A stretch of DNA of 20,429 nucleotides from a virus. The position numbers and the translations under genes were made by a program. Location of the stretch: IMG/VR virus record IMGVR_UViG_3300025118_005807, positions 1 to 20,429 of that record; one strand, 5' to 3'. Below are positions 14,030 to 20,429 of the stretch, in pieces (position 1 is the stretch's first letter; every line of letters begins with the position of its first letter). The notes under the pieces were generated by a model that made no database searches, was not told where the DNA came from, and saw only the letters and a list, made by a program, of their open reading frames with translations.

Positions 14030-14820
14030 TTGATAGAAAAGAATTTATATCAGAAATGCAAGAGGAGATGACAGTACGAAAATTTGTACGTTATGGAATT
14101 AAAGCAATATATGAAAAAAAATTAAAACAAGCTAAAAAAGAATATCTAGAAGAAACTGTTTTGAGAAACATGATACGTAGGCTAATTTCTGAAGATGCTA
14201 GCACGAGTGTTGCTAGCGGCGTACAACACAAAAACACCGGTATTGTAGAATTAGATAAAGTGCTTAAAGCTACTATAGTGCAAGTGGAAGAGGAATACAA
14301 GACTTTAACAACCAAAAAAGAACAACGAGATTCTTTTGCCGCTCACTTCCTTGCCACTTTAGATGCAGCTTTAGCCCCTGTTGATGCAAATCGATTTGCG
14401 CCGGGTGGAAAAGAAACAGACGAGGAAGCTTCAATTGAAGATAGAATAAAAGAAGCTATCATGGAAGTAATTGGTGTTGAAGTGGATGAGGAAGAGGCAG
14501 AAGAAGCGAAATTTATTCCCGCACGCCCACAAGATGAAGAAGAGGCAAAGGAAGAAGCAGAAAAAGAAGAAAAAACGTTTCAAGATCTGCCGGGAGCAAA
14601 TAGAACTGGACGCAACTTTGCAGAAAGGGCATGGAATAAAGTTGAAAAACAGATCATTAGCGCATATGAAGATCTAGAAGATGAAGAAGATGCAGACGCA
14701 TATCGCGATTATATTATTACTAACTTTAAGCTATATTTCAGAAAATTTGAACAAGAACTAGCTGACGATCTAGATGTACCTGTTGGTGCAGAAGAGGTAG
14801 AAGAAGAAGAAGGAGTCTAG
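14026..14820 (+). CDS. acidic helical protein, likely virion-internal or scaffold-like
   Basis: A 264-residue protein that overlaps the preceding gene by ATGA. Its start MIDRKEFISEMQEEM resembles the LFENW leaders in layout: a short basic/aromatic opening, then F-I-S-E as an [LI]-x-E site. A second such site, RRLISE-D, falls near residues 52-57. The middle (about 60-125) is helical and uncharged on one face; residues 140-190 are almost all Glu, Lys and Ala, and the last 15 residues are Glu-rich. No enzyme motif is visible. Strong acidity, helicity and cleavage-like sites are features of T4-type prohead core proteins, so a scaffold or packaged-protein role is a reasonable inference. Family unknown. 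Confidence 0.55.
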   Translation: MIDRKEFISEMQEEMTVRKFVRYGIKAIYEKKLKQAKKEYLEETVLRNMIRRLISEDASTSVASGVQHKNTGIVELDKVLKATIVQVEEEYKTLTTKKEQRDSFAAHFLATLDAALAPVDANRFAPGGKETDEEASIEDRIKEAIMEVIGVEVDEEEAEEAKFIPARPQDEEEAKEEAEKEEKTFQDLPGANRTGRNFAERAWNKVEKQIISAYEDLEDEEDADAYRDYIITNFKLYFRKFEQELADDLDVPVGAEEVEEEEGV

Positions 14821-14905
14821 CTAGTACTGTTGCAATCCATCATATCTAATATTTCATTTAAATAATATAAAGAATAAAATATAATAAAGATTATAATAGA
14901 TTGGA

Positions 14906-14921
14906 TTGATTAATTAATCAA
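14906..14921. promoter_or_regulatory. 16-bp palindrome upstream of the HTH gene
   Basis: TTGATTAATTAATCAA is a perfect palindrome 41 bases before the GTG start at 14962, in the only larger gap (14821-14961) of the long gene block. That gap is about 80% A/T and holds nothing else that I recognise. An autoregulatory operator for the downstream Fis-type protein is a simple hypothesis. Confidence 0.4.
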
Positions 14922-14961
14922 ACTATGAATTTATTGTATCATATCTAGAGAGAAAATTTAA

Positions 14962-15312
14962 GTGGTCTGGAAAAAAAGAAAAGTCTCTGGGAAAAATAAA
15001 AATTATAGCATCGCAAAGAAACTCCGCAACGATCTGAAAAGTAACGAAGAATTTGAGGTAATGTTAAATTCTTTGACACTTGAGGAAGCAATTGCACTCA
15101 AGCTTGAATTAGCTTCTAAAGTATTTGGCAATAAATTATATGGCATGCCAATATGGTATAGTGCAAAAGAAATTGTACAAGATGCATTATTAAAGTATGC
15201 CCTAAGCGCGACAAAATCCAAAAGAGAAGCAGCAAGATTCTTAGGAATAGCGCCAAGAGAATTGCGAAAACTCTTAAGAAAATTTAAAGTTGAAGATTAT
15301 TTCGAAAAATAG
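14962..15312 (+). CDS. Fis-type helix-turn-helix DNA-binding protein
   Basis: A 116-residue protein from a GTG start directly after an in-frame TAA; the ribosome site (GAGAGAAAA) is weak, and an ATG at codon 33-34 is the only later alternative. Residues 1-20 are very basic. The C-terminal 35 residues, SKREAARFLGIAPRELRKLL and following, match the Fis/NtrC C-terminal HTH pattern (xxxEAARxLGIxxxxLxxxLxxF). The middle part is helical, as in the dimerising region of Fis. Fis-type proteins bend DNA and regulate transcription or recombination. It sits between an AT-rich palindrome and the tmRNA promoter, so it may control this border between the virion-gene block and the following genes. No sigma-factor domain is visible. 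Confidence 0.7.
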   Translation: MVWKKRKVSGKNKNYSIAKKLRNDLKSNEEFEVMLNSLTLEEAIALKLELASKVFGNKLYGMPIWYSAKEIVQDALLKYALSATKSKREAARFLGIAPRELRKLLRKFKVEDYFEK

Positions 15313-15313
15313 C

Positions 15314-15342
15314 TTAACATCTTATATACAATTGTATATACT
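15314..15342 (+). promoter_or_regulatory. sigma70-like promoter of tmRNA, with palindrome
   Basis: TTAACA (15314-15319), a 17-base spacer and TATACT (15337-15342) match the sigma70 consensus at five of six bases each, with a predicted start a few bases before the tmRNA 5' end at 15355. The perfect 18-bp palindrome TATATACAATTGTATATA (15323-15340) covers the spacer and most of the -10 box, so a bound repressor would block it. Confidence 0.7.
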
Positions 15343-15354
15343 AATAGCAATAAT

Positions 15355-15668
15355 GGGGGTGAAAAGGTTTCGACGGAGAATGGATAAAATAAACGTGCAA
15401 GGCTGTGTGGGTAGCACAGTAAAAATACTCAATTTTTATAAAAGCCAACGATAATGTTGAACTTGATTACGCCTTAGCTGCGTAATTTGGAGTTTCTAGC
15501 ACTCCATTAAGGAAGCTAGGCAGCTTTCCAGTTTTTCAAGAAAGTCACAAAACTGGTGGTACGCGCATGCAGGGTTTGAGTTTGTCAGAGTTCAAATAAC
15601 TGACTAATCTTGTGAATGACGTTGTTTTTGAGGTTTTTCGGACTCGGGTTCGACTCCCGACACTTCCA
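15355..15668 (+). ncRNA. ssrA: transfer-messenger RNA (tmRNA)
   Basis: The 5' end GGGGGTGAAAAGGTTTCGAC and 3' end GGGTTCGACTCCCGACACTTCC are diagnostic. The acceptor stem pairs GGGGGTG with CACTTCC (two G-U pairs), the T arm is TCGGG-TTCGACT-CCCGA, and the discriminator is A15668. The next bases are CTG, so CCA is not encoded and must be added. The tag frame resumes at GCC 15444 and ends at TAA 15483-15485: ANDNVELDYALAA, with the YALAA end recognised by ClpXP-type proteases. GC-rich pairs after the tag (GGAAGCTAGGCAGCTTTCC and others) fit the pseudoknots. tmRNA with SmpB frees stalled ribosomes and marks incomplete proteins. A phage copy would work with host SmpB. Confidence 0.96.
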
Positions 15669-15685
15669 CTGATATAGGAGATCAT

Positions 15686-15943
15686 ATGAATAAATCTGAT
15701 GAATCAAATAATAAAAAGTGGGTTAACGTTGGTATGTTTAATACATACGAGGAGGCAAGAGATGCAGCTATGACTTATGATGATGATGCAGAAACCATTC
15801 ATTTAAAGATTAAGAGAGGCACATCTTCAAATAGAGAAATATTCAGATTAAAACTCTGGGTTAAACCAGAAGAAAAACCAAAATCTAATAAAAAAAAGAG
15901 CCGAGGAAAGAAAAATGAAAACAACAAGAAGATTCACAATTGA
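15686..15943 (+). CDS. small basic-tailed protein, 85 aa
   Basis: AGGAG eight bases upstream gives a good start only 18 bases after the tmRNA. Residues 12-55 (WVNVGMFNTYEEARDAAMTY ... HLKIKRG) form a pattern of strand, helix (YEEARDAA) and strand seen in small phage proteins that carry a 'TYEEA' helix; I recall similar ones but no function. The last 25 residues are Lys-rich (KSNKKKSRGKK), suggesting contact with nucleic acid. It overlaps the next gene by 29 bases. Confidence 0.6.
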   Translation: MNKSDESNNKKWVNVGMFNTYEEARDAAMTYDDDAETIHLKIKRGTSSNREIFRLKLWVKPEEKPKSNKKKSRGKKNENNKKIHN

Positions 15944-16121
15944 TAAAAGAGGTAGAAAAGCTTACGTAGGAAGCAGAGTGTTGTTTCGAAATAGAACATG
16001 GCTTATTGAAGATATTGATTATTTAAGTTGGAACACAAATCAGTATTTAACACTAACTGATCCTAGAAATAAAACTAGTAAATTGCAATTTATATCTCCT
16101 AAAGAAGTGAGCACTATATAA
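15915..16121 (+). CDS. small beta-rich protein, 68 aa
   Basis: GAGG lies about nine bases before the ATG, inside the end of the upstream gene. The sequence is strongly basic at the start (KTTRRFTIDKRGRK) and then alternates short strands: AYVGSRVLFRNRTWLIEDID and YLTLTDP. This resembles an SH3/KOW-like barrel (GSRV-x-W-x-I-E-D), but not strongly enough to name it. The stop overlaps the next start (TAATG). No signal peptide or catalytic motif is seen. Confidence 0.55.
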   Translation: MKTTRRFTIDKRGRKAYVGSRVLFRNRTWLIEDIDYLSWNTNQYLTLTDPRNKTSKLQFISPKEVSTI

Positions 16122-16471
16122 TGAATACTAAATTATATGCAGATGAGGTACGTTATGTATGTAACCCTCAAACGTTCAGTATTGTAATGTGCTATAAGGT
16201 GCCTAGTATGAATAATAAAGGAGATTATGTTGATGTTTCCTTTTATGAAAATCAGAATTTGTCTTTTACATGCGAGGACATGATGAAATTTCCAACTAAA
16301 CGTATACATTTTGACGATCAATTATCTCACATGTTGTATAACATCTTTTCGAATTATGATAGAGATGAATTTCAAAGTTATGTGTTGTATGACGAGATAC
16401 AAGGCATGCAATTTTATGATAGGTTAACTGCAGTGAAAAACACATTGGGATCAATTATTTGGGAAAAGTAG
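16121..16471 (+). CDS. hypothetical protein, 116 aa
   Basis: It starts in a TAATG overlap with the preceding gene, indicating coupled translation. The protein has alternating hydrophobic strands and acidic loops (VDVSFYENQNLSF, FDDQLSHMLYNIFSNYDRDE) and no low-complexity region, signal peptide or known motif; a compact soluble domain is likely. Its stop (16469-16471) touches the stop of the minus-strand protease gene with no base between them, so the transcripts must converge or overlap. Family unknown. Confidence 0.55.
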   Translation: MNTKLYADEVRYVCNPQTFSIVMCYKVPSMNNKGDYVDVSFYENQNLSFTCEDMMKFPTKRIHFDDQLSHMLYNIFSNYDRDEFQSYVLYDEIQGMQFYDRLTAVKNTLGSIIWEK

Positions 16472-17209
16472 CTATAAATTTGAATATTTTTCTACATTAG
16501 TTTCAATGAAGTGCTTTATTTCTTCATAAGTTGGTCCAATTGTAATCATGGGAAAAGCTACATGTACAGAGTGGATCAATCCTACTATTTGCATGTGACT
16601 GTTTAATACTGGAGATCCAGAACTTCCACCAGCAGCAGGAATGCTATATACAGCTGCACCGCTACTAACTCCATTGTAAAAACCTTCTAATATTGGCATC
16701 ATATTGATATCAAATATACCTGCAGGCGCTGCTAGATTATATAATCTATCTCCAGGTTTTGGTTCATTTGGGGAAACTGTTAATGCCCTTTTGTTTGTCA
16801 ATCCAGTTGCATACATAAGGCAAATATCGGCTTGGATATCATAAGCCAGTGTTATTCCAACATGTTCGTTACCATCTAGATCGACTATTTTATGTTCTAA
16901 AAGTCTGTTAGCGTCCTCATCACGATCTCTGCATACATGTGCAGCAGTCATGACAAAGGATCCTCTTTCTCCAACACCAACAATAAAACCAGATCCTGCA
17001 TATGACAATGTACGTCTAGAGCACATTCCAGCTACACAATTTTTAATTGTGATTTTAGATTTTATTTTTATAAAAGCTTCTCTTGGGAGATTGCTTTGCA
17101 TATATTCATCATGGCGACTAACATGGTGAGAAAAAGGAGGATTACTACAGCTGCTGATGTGAGAAAAAATGAAAATTATTAATAGAAACATTGTTTTTTT
17201 GTATTTCAT
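16472..17209 (-). CDS. trypsin-like serine protease lipoprotein
   Basis: The only clear minus-strand gene here, 245 residues, with a very strong AGGAGG before its ATG. Residues 1-20 are a signal peptide with lipobox I-S-S-C21, so the protein is probably exported and lipid-anchored. The chymotrypsin-fold triad is visible: TAAH91VC, AD128ICLM and G-G-S-S197-G-S-P in GGSSGSPV; GSGFIVG at 72-78 is the usual strand before the His. C58, C63, C93 and C130 could form disulfides. It is close to secreted V8/trypsin-like peptidases of bacteria, and unlike the phage prohead or lysis proteases. Opposite orientation and its own promoter mark it as a moron or acquired gene. It could cleave surface proteins or receptors of the infected host, or of competitors; target unknown. 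Confidence 0.85.
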   Translation of the reverse strand: MKYKKTMFLLIIFIFSHISSCSNPPFSHHVSRHDEYMQSNLPREAFIKIKSKITIKNCVAGMCSRRTLSYAGSGFIVGVGERGSFVMTAAHVCRDRDEDANRLLEHKIVDLDGNEHVGITLAYDIQADICLMYATGLTNKRALTVSPNEPKPGDRLYNLAAPAGIFDINMMPILEGFYNGVSSGAAVYSIPAAGGSSGSPVLNSHMQIVGLIHSVHVAFPMITIGPTYEEIKHFIETNVEKYSNL

Positions 17210-17232
17210 GCGATGCGCCTCCTAAAATAACT

Positions 17233-17261
17233 AGTATAGAACAGCTTAAAAGCAGCTGTTC
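17233..17261 (-). promoter_or_regulatory. promoter and inverted repeat before the serine protease gene
   Basis: On the minus strand a -10-like TATACT (17233-17238) lies about 25 bases before the start at 17209. Immediately upstream of it, GAACAGCT (17239-17246) and AGCTGTTC (17254-17261) form a perfect 8-bp inverted repeat with a 7-base loop; no -35 box is recognisable. The layout suits an operator for a repressor or activator. Read on the + strand the repeat is followed by GGTTTT and could also be a weak terminator. Confidence 0.5.
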
Positions 17262-17308
17262 GGTTTTAAAACAGATCCCCCAATACTGGTGAATTTCGAA
17301 ATATCTAT

Positions 17309-17320
17309 CTATTTATAATA
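17309..17320 (+). promoter_or_regulatory. CTATTTATAATA late-promoter-like motif before phoH
   Basis: The motif starts 36 bases before the phoH ATG, matching the 37-base distance at 8265. AAAGGGA at 17333-17339 is the ribosome site between the motif and the gene. Confidence 0.45.
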
Positions 17321-17344
17321 ATATTCCTGCGCAAAGGGAAATAC

Positions 17345-18670
17345 ATGGCTAAAAAAATATATGTTCTCGACACCAGCGTATATCTAACTGACGCGAACTC
17401 TTTAACCTCATATGGAAATAACGATATTGTAATTCCATTTAAAGTTTTAGAGGAAGTAGACAATCATAAAAAAAGACAAGATAGTGTTGGATCTAATGCT
17501 AGAAATGTTATTCGTAAATTAGACTCTCTCAGAGAAAAAGGAAGTTTATTCAAAGGAGTGAGAATAGATAAAGGTAAAGGTTTAATAACAGTTAAAAATT
17601 TTAAGTTTGCAAATTTACCTGAAGATATTGATTATAAAATACCAGATAATGAAATCATTGGTGTCGCCATGGCGGAAAAAAGATTAAGTTTAAATAGAAA
17701 GGTAATTGTAGTTTCACGCGACATCAACATGCGCGTTAAGTGTGATGCTTTGGGACTCTTAACCGAGGATTATATAACCAATCAAGTTGTAAAGGACACA
17801 ACTCATATATATGATGGATACGTAACTCACTTGGTAGATGATCAAACAATTGATCAATTTTATAGTGGGGAAGATATTTTCTTAGAAAAGGAGGATATTA
17901 AATTATTTCCTAATCAATATATGATGTTGGTGTCAAACTCTAATGATAAAAAAACTGCGCTGGCAAGATTTATAAATTATACATCTCCATTACAAAGAGT
18001 GAATGGAATCAATTCTAAGAAAAAAATATGGGGAATTAGAGCAAGAAATAAAGAGCAGACATTTGCATTAGATTTGTTGATGGATCCCAATGTGCATGTG
18101 GTGACGTTGGTTGGAAAAGCTGGGAGCGGCAAAACATTAATGGCTATAGCTGCCGGATTAGAACAAGTTGTTGAAGAGACGACAGCAGCTAGATATAAAA
18201 GATTGGTAGTTTCCAGACCTATTCAGCCTATGGGTAAAGATATTGGTTATTTGCCTGGTTCCATGGAAGAAAAAATGAGCCCATGGTTGATGCCAATACA
18301 AGACAATTTACGATTTCTAATGGGGAATGATAAAGAAACACTTAAAATGTATACAGAGAACGGTACGATCGAAATTGAAGCTTTAACTTATATAAGGGGG
18401 CGTTCTCTTGCAGATTCTTATATAATCATTGATGAGGCACAAAATTTGTCTGCTCATGAACTTAAAACAATCATTACGAGAGTGGGGGAAAATACTAAAA
18501 TTATATTAACAGGCGACGTCGAGCAAATCGATAATGCATATGTTGACGAAACCTCTAATGGACTAACTTATGCAATTGAAAAATTTAAATATTATGAGTT
18601 AGCAGGACATATCACCTTAACTAAGGGTGAAAGATCTAAAGTAGCTACGTTAGCAGCAAAAATACTTTAA
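17345..18670 (+). CDS. phoH: PhoH family ATPase with N-terminal PIN domain
   Basis: A 441-residue protein of about the full length of the bacterial PIN-PhoH (YlaK-like) proteins. The PIN domain (about 1-150) starts with IYVLD9TS and has acidic residues near 49, 112 and 125 as expected of an RNase fold. The PhoH ATPase domain (about 230-441) has G257-K-A-G-S-G-K263-T Walker A, YIIID363EAQN Walker B, SRPIQPMGKDIGYLPGS, and ILTGDVEQID with a final GERSKVA. PhoH proteins are P-loop NTPases common in marine phages; helicase or RNA-handling functions are proposed, and their job in infection is not settled. The gene begins a + strand run and is divergent from the protease gene. Confidence 0.93.
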   Translation: MAKKIYVLDTSVYLTDANSLTSYGNNDIVIPFKVLEEVDNHKKRQDSVGSNARNVIRKLDSLREKGSLFKGVRIDKGKGLITVKNFKFANLPEDIDYKIPDNEIIGVAMAEKRLSLNRKVIVVSRDINMRVKCDALGLLTEDYITNQVVKDTTHIYDGYVTHLVDDQTIDQFYSGEDIFLEKEDIKLFPNQYMMLVSNSNDKKTALARFINYTSPLQRVNGINSKKKIWGIRARNKEQTFALDLLMDPNVHVVTLVGKAGSGKTLMAIAAGLEQVVEETTAARYKRLVVSRPIQPMGKDIGYLPGSMEEKMSPWLMPIQDNLRFLMGNDKETLKMYTENGTIEIEALTYIRGRSLADSYIIIDEAQNLSAHELKTIITRVGENTKIILTGDVEQIDNAYVDETSNGLTYAIEKFKYYELAGHITLTKGERSKVATLAAKIL

Positions 18671-18713
18671 ATTAAAAATGAAACTAATTTAGTATATAAA
18701 ACAGGAGAATGTT

Positions 18714-19046
18714 ATGACTGATACGTTGAAAGAGGAAGATTTTAAACCAGATATTTTACAGCCAATTGGTTTAGATAATGAGATGAAGAAGTGGTTGGTT
18801 AATTATGTGGGAGAAAAATTGCAACCTGAAGATGATGAAGTGAATGTTGAAATGGTAATTCAAGTTATGGCTAAGGAATTTCCAGAATTCTTATTGCCTG
18901 TTGCTGAAGAAAATTTTATTAGAGGCTACAAGCAGGGGTTAAATGATGCGGAAATTGCGCAAAAAGAGTGGCAGGAAAATTTGCAAAAGCAATTAGATGA
19001 AAGAGGAATAACGTTACAAATAAACAATGAGAATAGATTATATTAA
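18714..19046 (+). CDS. acidic conserved-looking phage protein, 110 aa
   Basis: GGAGA is seven bases upstream of the ATG. The protein is acidic and helical; KEFPEFLLPVAEENFIRGYKQGLNDAE near 60-88 resembles a segment that I recall in small proteins encoded next to phoH in other marine phages, but no function is known to me. There is no signal peptide or catalytic motif. It overlaps the next gene by 20 bases, so both are probably made together. Confidence 0.6.
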   Translation: MTDTLKEEDFKPDILQPIGLDNEMKKWLVNYVGEKLQPEDDEVNVEMVIQVMAKEFPEFLLPVAEENFIRGYKQGLNDAEIAQKEWQENLQKQLDERGITLQINNENRLY

Positions 19047-19704
19047 AAAATCTGCTATTAAAGCTTTAAGAGAAAGGAAAGAAAAATTTTTATTTAACAA
19101 CATATTAGTTTTTCTTAAGGACGATCTTCCGGAAACTGTTGATATAGAAGTAGTGCTGAAAAAAATTGAAGAAACGGTACCGAAGCACTTCTTTTATTTA
19201 ATAGATGCGATATATGTCGGACATTTTGATATATTTGTTCAAAATCAAACCAACGCTGCCTATAAAGATGGCGCAATTTATGTTTCAAACGCGCAAGATG
19301 ACGCGAATGACATGGTTAATGATATTGTACATGAAATCGCTCATTCAGCCGAAGAAATATATGGAGAAGATCTATATGGAGATAACGTTATAGAGTTGGA
19401 ATTTCTTGGGAAAAGAAAAAGACTATATCAAATATTAGATTATGAAGGGTATAAAGTAAATTTGACAGACTTTTATAATACTGAATATTCAGAAAAGTTT
19501 GATGAGCTGTTGTATCGTGAAATTGGGTATAATATATTACAAAGCTTTACTTCTGGTTTGTTTGTGTCTCCATATGGCGCCACTAGCTTGCGAGAGTATT
19601 TTGCTAATTGCTTTGAACATTACTACTTATATAACAGACAATTAGTGAAAAAGCTAAGTCCCACGGTATATAATAAATTAGAAAATATAGGAGATCTTAC
19701 ATGA
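19027..19704 (+). CDS. HExxH metallopeptidase-like protein, 225 aa
   Basis: The ATG lies inside the preceding gene. Residues 98-110, NDIVH102EIAH106SAEE, form a HExxH zinc site, and SLREYFANCFEHYY near 187-200 offers E190 as third ligand, a pattern like that of anthrax lethal-factor-type (ATLF-like) phage peptidases. The strand AIYVSN before it fits the edge strand. There is no signal peptide, so it would act in the infected cell or in the virion. It is unrelated in length and surroundings to the HExxH protein at 10713. Protease activity is inferred from the motif. It overlaps the following gene by four bases (ATGA). Confidence 0.7.
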   Translation: MRIDYIKKSAIKALRERKEKFLFNNILVFLKDDLPETVDIEVVLKKIEETVPKHFFYLIDAIYVGHFDIFVQNQTNAAYKDGAIYVSNAQDDANDMVNDIVHEIAHSAEEIYGEDLYGDNVIELEFLGKRKRLYQILDYEGYKVNLTDFYNTEYSEKFDELLYREIGYNILQSFTSGLFVSPYGATSLREYFANCFEHYYLYNRQLVKKLSPTVYNKLENIGDLT

Positions 19705-20147
19705 GCTATAAACAAGGAAAATATGATAGTTATTTAAAATGGACAGTGGATAAAAAAGCTGGCACGGTAACGGTTACTGCTAATATTAAATATAATGATG
19801 GAGCTAAAAGCGCTAGCAAGCGAATAGAAATTGATGCATCAACAGTCAGAAGGGTGCTTTTAGGTGCAGGTATTGAAGCTGAACGATTAATATCAGGCAC
19901 TTCCAAGGTTAATAGCCACCAACCGAATAGTCAAACAGGGCAGTGGGTGTGGACAACCAAAGGACACAATGAAAATACAACTCGCACTGTAAATGCTCCT
20001 AGAAAAACCACTAGAAAAACCACTAGAAAAGCCACTAGAAAAACTGTAGCAACCCGCACACGCACCAGCGCAAAAAAAACATTGACAAATGAAAAAACAA
20101 CAGTTACACTGGATCCAAAGAATACTAATACACAAGAAGGTGGATAA
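19701..20147 (+). CDS. protein with Thr/Arg/Lys-repeat tail, 148 aa
   Basis: It begins in an ATGA overlap; GGAG lies about nine bases upstream. Residues 1-70 form a beta-rich domain (YLKWTVDKKAGTVTVTANIKY, RIEIDASTVRRVLLGAGIEAERL). The C-terminal half is basic and repetitive, RKTTRKTTRKATRKT, encoded by a 12-base near-tandem repeat (20002-20045), and would bind nucleic acid or be disordered. The family is unknown. The gene stop overlaps the start of the nuclease gene (TAATG), so it may accompany that enzyme, for instance as a single-strand DNA or RNA binding partner; this is only a context guess. Confidence 0.55.
   Translation: MSYKQGKYDSYLKWTVDKKAGTVTVTANIKYNDGAKSASKRIEIDASTVRRVLLGAGIEAERLISGTSKVNSHQPNSQTGQWVWTTKGHNENTTRTVNAPRKTTRKTTRKATRKTVATRTRTSAKKTLTNEKTTVTLDPKNTNTQEGG
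20002..20045 (+). repeat. 12-bp tandem repeats coding RKTT
   Basis: Units of AGAAAAACCACT repeat three to four times with one or two changes and code Arg-Lys-Thr-Thr/Ala in frame. Slippage would change the length of the basic tail without a frameshift. Confidence 0.8.
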
Positions 20148-20429
20148 TGAGTCATGTTTCGTTTTCAGAGCTTAAAATATGGAATGAGTGTGCCTGGAAG
20201 CATAAATTAGCATATATAGACAATGTAACAAGCTTTGAAGGTAATGAATATACTGCTTTTGGCACCGCCATGCACAGTACGTGTGAAAGGCTGGTTACAG
20301 AAGCCAAATTTCAAGAGAAAGCAAAAATATATTTTTTAACTGAGTTTAGAGATAATCTTAAGAAATTGCCAGATGAAAATGCTCTAAATATCGACTTGAT
20401 TAAGAAGATGAAGGATCAAGGCGGTATAT
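20147..20429 (+). CDS. PD-(D/E)XK (RecB/Cas4-type) nuclease, N-terminal part
   Basis: The frame is open from the ATG in a TAATG overlap to the window end, giving 94 residues. The start SHVSFSELKIWNECAWKHKL followed by FGTAMHSTCE near 42-51 is typical of PD-(D/E)XK nucleases of the RecB/Cas4 type: the SxSxLxxWxxCPxxxK opening and the GxxxH motif, here G43 and H47. The catalytic Asp and Glu-x-Lys lie beyond the window. Such phage enzymes act in recombination, replication or DNA repair. The family call is good; the full domain order cannot be seen. Confidence 0.78.
   Translation, partial: MSHVSFSELKIWNECAWKHKLAYIDNVTSFEGNEYTAFGTAMHSTCERLVTEAKFQEKAKIYFLTEFRDNLKKLPDENALNIDLIKKMKDQGGI

Noticed and set aside
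1-20429. Insertion sequences, transposases, integrase, att sites or tRNA genes other than tmRNA
   Set aside because: I found no transposase or integrase motif, no terminal inverted repeats with target duplication and no cloverleaf apart from the tmRNA tRNA-like part.
1-20429. Ordinary bacterial chromosome segment
   Set aside because: A chromosomal ssrA, purA and phoH would be conceivable, but the short PurA, the overlapping small genes, the ligase/nucleotidyltransferase fusion and the leader-tagged proteins fit a phage much better. A prophage cannot be fully excluded.

Overview
This window looks like part of a large, AT-rich, tailed-phage genome, most likely a marine-type myovirus related to the T4-like group. 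The evidence is tightly packed genes with ATGA or TAATG overlaps, nearly all on the + strand; a PIN-PhoH ATPase; a short PurA-like enzyme; a ligase/nucleotidyltransferase fusion; a PD-(D/E)XK nuclease; several phage-style HExxH proteins; and many low-complexity proteins carrying [LI]-x(1-2)-E motifs of the kind cut by T4-type prohead proteases. No terminase, portal or capsid gene lies in the window, so the phage assignment is an inference (about 0.75). The host may be a Bradymonadales/Myxococcota-like bacterium, because the large lipoprotein carries MopE-type Cys/Asp repeats common there. That is weaker.

Layout. 1-1507: end of an unknown gene, an HNH endonuclease, a GNAT-like protein and a small protein. 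1525-3705: a multidomain protein with an apparent serine-hydrolase (SxxK) domain, an alpha/beta-hydrolase domain and a C-terminal phage domain. 3718-6012: a self-promoted unit encoding a MopE-repeat/vWA lipoprotein and a 29-residue hydrophobic peptide. 6048-7166: a protein with the same N-terminal leader as the first two complete genes. 7220-8233: PurA-like enzyme. 8302-14820: a block of four coding genes (a Lys/Ala-rich 804-residue protein, an HExxH protein, the ligase/nucleotidyltransferase fusion and an acidic coiled protein) that look like virion-internal or assembly proteins. 14962-16471: a Fis-type HTH protein, a complete tmRNA gene (tag ANDNVELDYALAA) with its own sigma70-like promoter, and three small genes. 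16472-17209 (minus strand): a trypsin-like serine protease lipoprotein with its own promoter. 17345-20429: PhoH, a small conserved-looking protein, a second HExxH protein, a basic-tailed protein and the start of a PD-(D/E)XK nuclease.

The most interesting signal is a shared N-terminal leader, M-K-L-L-F-E-N-W-R-x-[YLF]-[LI]-x-E, on three otherwise unrelated proteins (135, 529, 6048), with a further copy at the C-terminus of the third. Synonymous codon changes keep the peptide constant. It ends in an [LI]-x-E site and resembles in design the capsid-targeting sequence of T4 internal proteins. The proposal is that it is a packaging tag: labelled proteins, including an HNH nuclease, would be loaded into the prohead, trimmed by the prohead protease and injected with the DNA.

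A second theme is host-envelope alteration: two predicted lipoproteins (vWA/MopE and serine protease) and a tiny membrane peptide, each lipoprotein with a host-like promoter. A third is takeover and rescue of host translation and metabolism (tmRNA, PhoH, PurA).
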